From Elusimicrobia bacterium CG08_land_8_20_14_0_20_59_10 (lineage in GTDB: Bacteria > Elusimicrobiota > Elusimicrobia > Elusimicrobiales > UBA9959): DNA of 5,653 nucleotides. A program made the position numbers and the translations under genes. Within the stretch, counting starts at the first letter, position 1; every line of letters begins with the position of its first letter. Below the pieces are notes generated by a model. The model was not told where the DNA came from. It did not search any database and saw only the letters and a list, made by a program, of their open reading frames with translations. Shown one piece after another: positions 4,170 through 5,653 of the stretch. The stretch spans positions 1 to 5,653 of the forward strand of contig PEXO01000311.1 of the NCBI GenBank assembly GCA_002779045.1, read 5' to 3'.

Positions 4170-5012
4170 ATGGAGTCTTCGGAAACATTATTGAACGTTG
4201 ATAGGACGGCCGGCTGGCTTAAAAAGCTGGCCTCCGGGTTTAAGCCGGTCACCGCCATCATAGCGGGTTCGGGCCTCAGTAATTCGCTGCCGCGCCTTGA
4301 AGACAGGCTTTCCGTTTCATACAAGGATATTCCCGGCTTCCCGGCCACCACGGTGAAAGGCCATGCCGGCGAACTGGTTTTCGGCCGCATGGGCGGCGCC
4401 GATGTGGTGGTGATGCGCGGGCGCTTTCACTATTACGAGGGCAGGCCGCTCAATTTTATCGCCTTCCCCGTGCGCGTGCTTGCCGCGCTCGGAATTAAGA
4501 ACCTGGTGCTCACCGCCGCCGTGGGCTCGCTTAAACCCTCCATCAAGCCCGGCAATCTGCTGATACTGAGCGATCATATAAACTTCATGGGCTCCAATCC
4601 GCTGATAGGCAATTATCACCAGGCCTTCGGCGCGATGTTCCCGGATATGAACGAGCCTTACGACAAGGCCATGCGCAAGGAAATAATCAAGCTGGCAAAA
4701 AAACTCAAGATACGCGCCACCGAGGGCGTTTATACCGCGGTGACCGGCCCGTCGTACGAGACCGCGGCGGAGGTCAGGATGTACCGCATGCTGGGCGGCG
4801 ATATTGCCGGCATGTCCGTAGTGCCCGAGACCATAGCGGCGCGCCAGCTCAAGCTCCGCGTGGCCGGCATCTGCTGGATCTCCAATTTTGCCAGCGGCAT
4901 CGCCAAGACGGTGCTTGAGCACGACGAGGTGCTGGAACTGGGCGAGAAGGTCTCCGTGAAAATGCGGGCGCTGCTCGAGGCCCTGCTCAAATCAAAGGCG
5001 GTAAAAAAATGA
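4170..5012 (+). CDS. punA: Purine nucleoside phosphorylase (trimeric PNP/MTAP family)
   Basis: The enzyme catalyses phosphorolysis of purine nucleosides to the free base and (deoxy)ribose-1-phosphate. The 280-residue product shows GSGL (33-36), IPGFPATTVKGHAGELVFG (54-72), GRFHYYEG (84-91) with FPVRV (99-103), SDHINFMGSNPLIG (134-147), FPDM (157-160), GVYTAVTGPSYETAAEVR (186-203), GMSVVPE (214-220) and ISNFASG (237-243). Phosphate-site residues S34, R85, H87 and S216 are present. E197 and N239 match human PNP E201 and N243, which favours 6-oxopurines (inosine, guanosine) over methylthioadenosine. The TNAAGG loop of typical PNPs reads TAAVGS (115-120), partly like the TACGS loop of MTA phosphorylases. 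The start has AGGAG (4159-4163) six bases upstream. It follows yraN by 27 bases and overlaps the next phosphorylase gene by ATGA. Family certain, substrate range inferred. Confidence 0.94.
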   Translation: MESSETLLNVDRTAGWLKKLASGFKPVTAIIAGSGLSNSLPRLEDRLSVSYKDIPGFPATTVKGHAGELVFGRMGGADVVVMRGRFHYYEGRPLNFIAFPVRVLAALGIKNLVLTAAVGSLKPSIKPGNLLILSDHINFMGSNPLIGNYHQAFGAMFPDMNEPYDKAMRKEIIKLAKKLKIRATEGVYTAVTGPSYETAAEVRMYRMLGGDIAGMSVVPETIAARQLKLRVAGICWISNFASGIAKTVLEHDEVLELGEKVSVKMRALLEALLKSKAVKK

Positions 5013-5653
5013 GAATGCTCGATCTGCTGCTTAAAAAACGTTCCGGTCTTGAACTGACCAAGGCCGAACTGGAGTTCATCTCCCTGGGGGCCGCCGACGG
5101 CTCCATACCGGATTACCAGCTTTCCGCCTGGCTGATGGCCGCTTTCCTCAACGGCCTTACCCCCAATGAGACGGCCTGGCTGACCAGCGCGATGGCGCTT
5201 TCCGGCCGGAAACTGGACCTTTCAAAGATCAAAGGCGCGAAGGTGGACAAGCACTCCACCGGCGGTGTGGGCGACGGCATCTCGGTAGCGCTGGCCCCGC
5301 TGGCCGCAGCCTGCGGCGTTGTGGTCCCTATGATGAGCGGCCGCGGCCTGGGACACACCGGCGGGACGCTCGACAAACTGGAGGCTATTAAAGGCTTCAA
5401 GGTGCGGCTGGAGCCCGCCTATGTAGTGAAGCAGCTTAAGGCCGCCGGTCTTTCCATGTTCGGGCAGACAGCGCAGCTGGCACCCAGCGACAAGAAGCTT
5501 TACGCGCTGCGCGACGCTTCCTGCACCGTGGAAGCGCTGCCGCTTATAGTAGCCAGCATCCTTTCCAAGAAATACGCCGAGGATATCACCGGGCTGGTGA
5601 TGGACGTGAAATACGGTTCCGGGGCTTTCCTTAAGGACTTCGGGAAAAGCCGG
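5009..5653 (+). CDS. pdp: Pyrimidine-nucleoside (thymidine) phosphorylase, 5' half, cut by window edge
   Basis: 215 codons of an expected roughly 430 are in the window, with the frame open to the edge. It belongs to nucleoside phosphorylase family II, which converts thymidine/uridine (and deoxyuridine) plus phosphate to base and sugar-1-phosphate. Seen are MRMLDLLLKKR at the start, DGSIPDYQLSAWLMA (30-44), the phosphate/substrate motif KHSTGGVGD (81-89), the family signature SGRGLGHTGGTLDKLE (110-125), FGQTAQLAPSDKKLYALRD (151-169), PLIVASILSKK (178-188) and LVMDVKYGSGAF near 200. K81, R168, S183 and K187 correspond to the E. coli thymidine phosphorylase set around K84, R171, S186 and K190. 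The N-terminus looks more like Bacillus Pdp (both uridine and thymidine) than DeoA, so substrate choice is open. The ATG overlaps the PNP stop (ATGA), indicating coupled expression of purine and pyrimidine salvage. Confidence 0.94.
   Translation, partial: MRMLDLLLKKRSGLELTKAELEFISLGAADGSIPDYQLSAWLMAAFLNGLTPNETAWLTSAMALSGRKLDLSKIKGAKVDKHSTGGVGDGISVALAPLAAACGVVVPMMSGRGLGHTGGTLDKLEAIKGFKVRLEPAYVVKQLKAAGLSMFGQTAQLAPSDKKLYALRDASCTVEALPLIVASILSKKYAEDITGLVMDVKYGSGAFLKDFGKSR

Noticed and set aside
4317..4922. Antisense open frame of 201 codons inside the PNP gene
   Set aside because: It is His/Ala/Gly-rich with no recognisable motif and lies opposite a strongly conserved enzyme.

Overview
The window is ordinary, densely packed bacterial housekeeping DNA. 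It is visibly GC-rich, all genes lie on the + strand, and several stop/start overlaps are of the ATGA type. It holds the tail of an unidentified gene, rpe, a stand-alone response-regulator receiver domain, the ribosomal-protein/tRNA-modification cluster rpsP-khpA-trmD-rplS, then rnhB-yraN, a purine nucleoside phosphorylase and the first half of a pyrimidine/thymidine phosphorylase. I see no mobile element, CRISPR array, tRNA gene or defence system, and no clear novel multi-gene system.

Taxonomy: rpsP, khpA, trmD, rplS and rnhB in this order are widespread in bacteria, so the layout alone does not identify a phylum. Isoleucine is read mostly by ATA despite the high GC content, rimM is missing from its usual place, and L19 has an Ala/Pro-rich tail. 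These fit a little-studied GC-rich, non-proteobacterial lineage. A GC-rich Elusimicrobiota-type genome is one guess, but the sequence does not prove it.

Region 1 (1-1147) has the upstream gene's last 27 codons overlapping rpe, then a CheY-like regulator 24 bases after rpe. Region 2 (1148-1330) is non-coding. It carries a probable intrinsic terminator, AT-rich -10-like elements, a leader with three GCATAG repeats and a hairpin, and a strong Shine-Dalgarno site for rpsP. Region 3 (1331-3015) is the translation operon: S16, the RNA-binding KH protein KhpA, the tRNA(m1G37) methyltransferase TrmD, and L19. Region 4 (3016-3141) is a GC-rich, hairpin-forming spacer with a curious resemblance to 16S rRNA. 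Region 5 (3142-4142) is rnhB and yraN, overlapping by ATGA. Region 6 (4170-end) is a nucleoside-salvage pair whose genes also overlap by ATGA.

Functionally, regions 3 and 5 serve ribosome assembly, tRNA modification and RNA/DNA-hybrid removal. The phosphorylase pair releases bases and (deoxy)ribose-1-phosphate from nucleosides. After conversion to ribose-5-phosphate, that sugar could enter the pentose phosphate pathway in which Rpe acts. The points most worth checking are variations inside conserved enzymes (TrmD catalytic Asp to Glu, Rpe metal-ligand His to Gln, the PNP phosphate loop), the missing rimM, and the two structured spacers.
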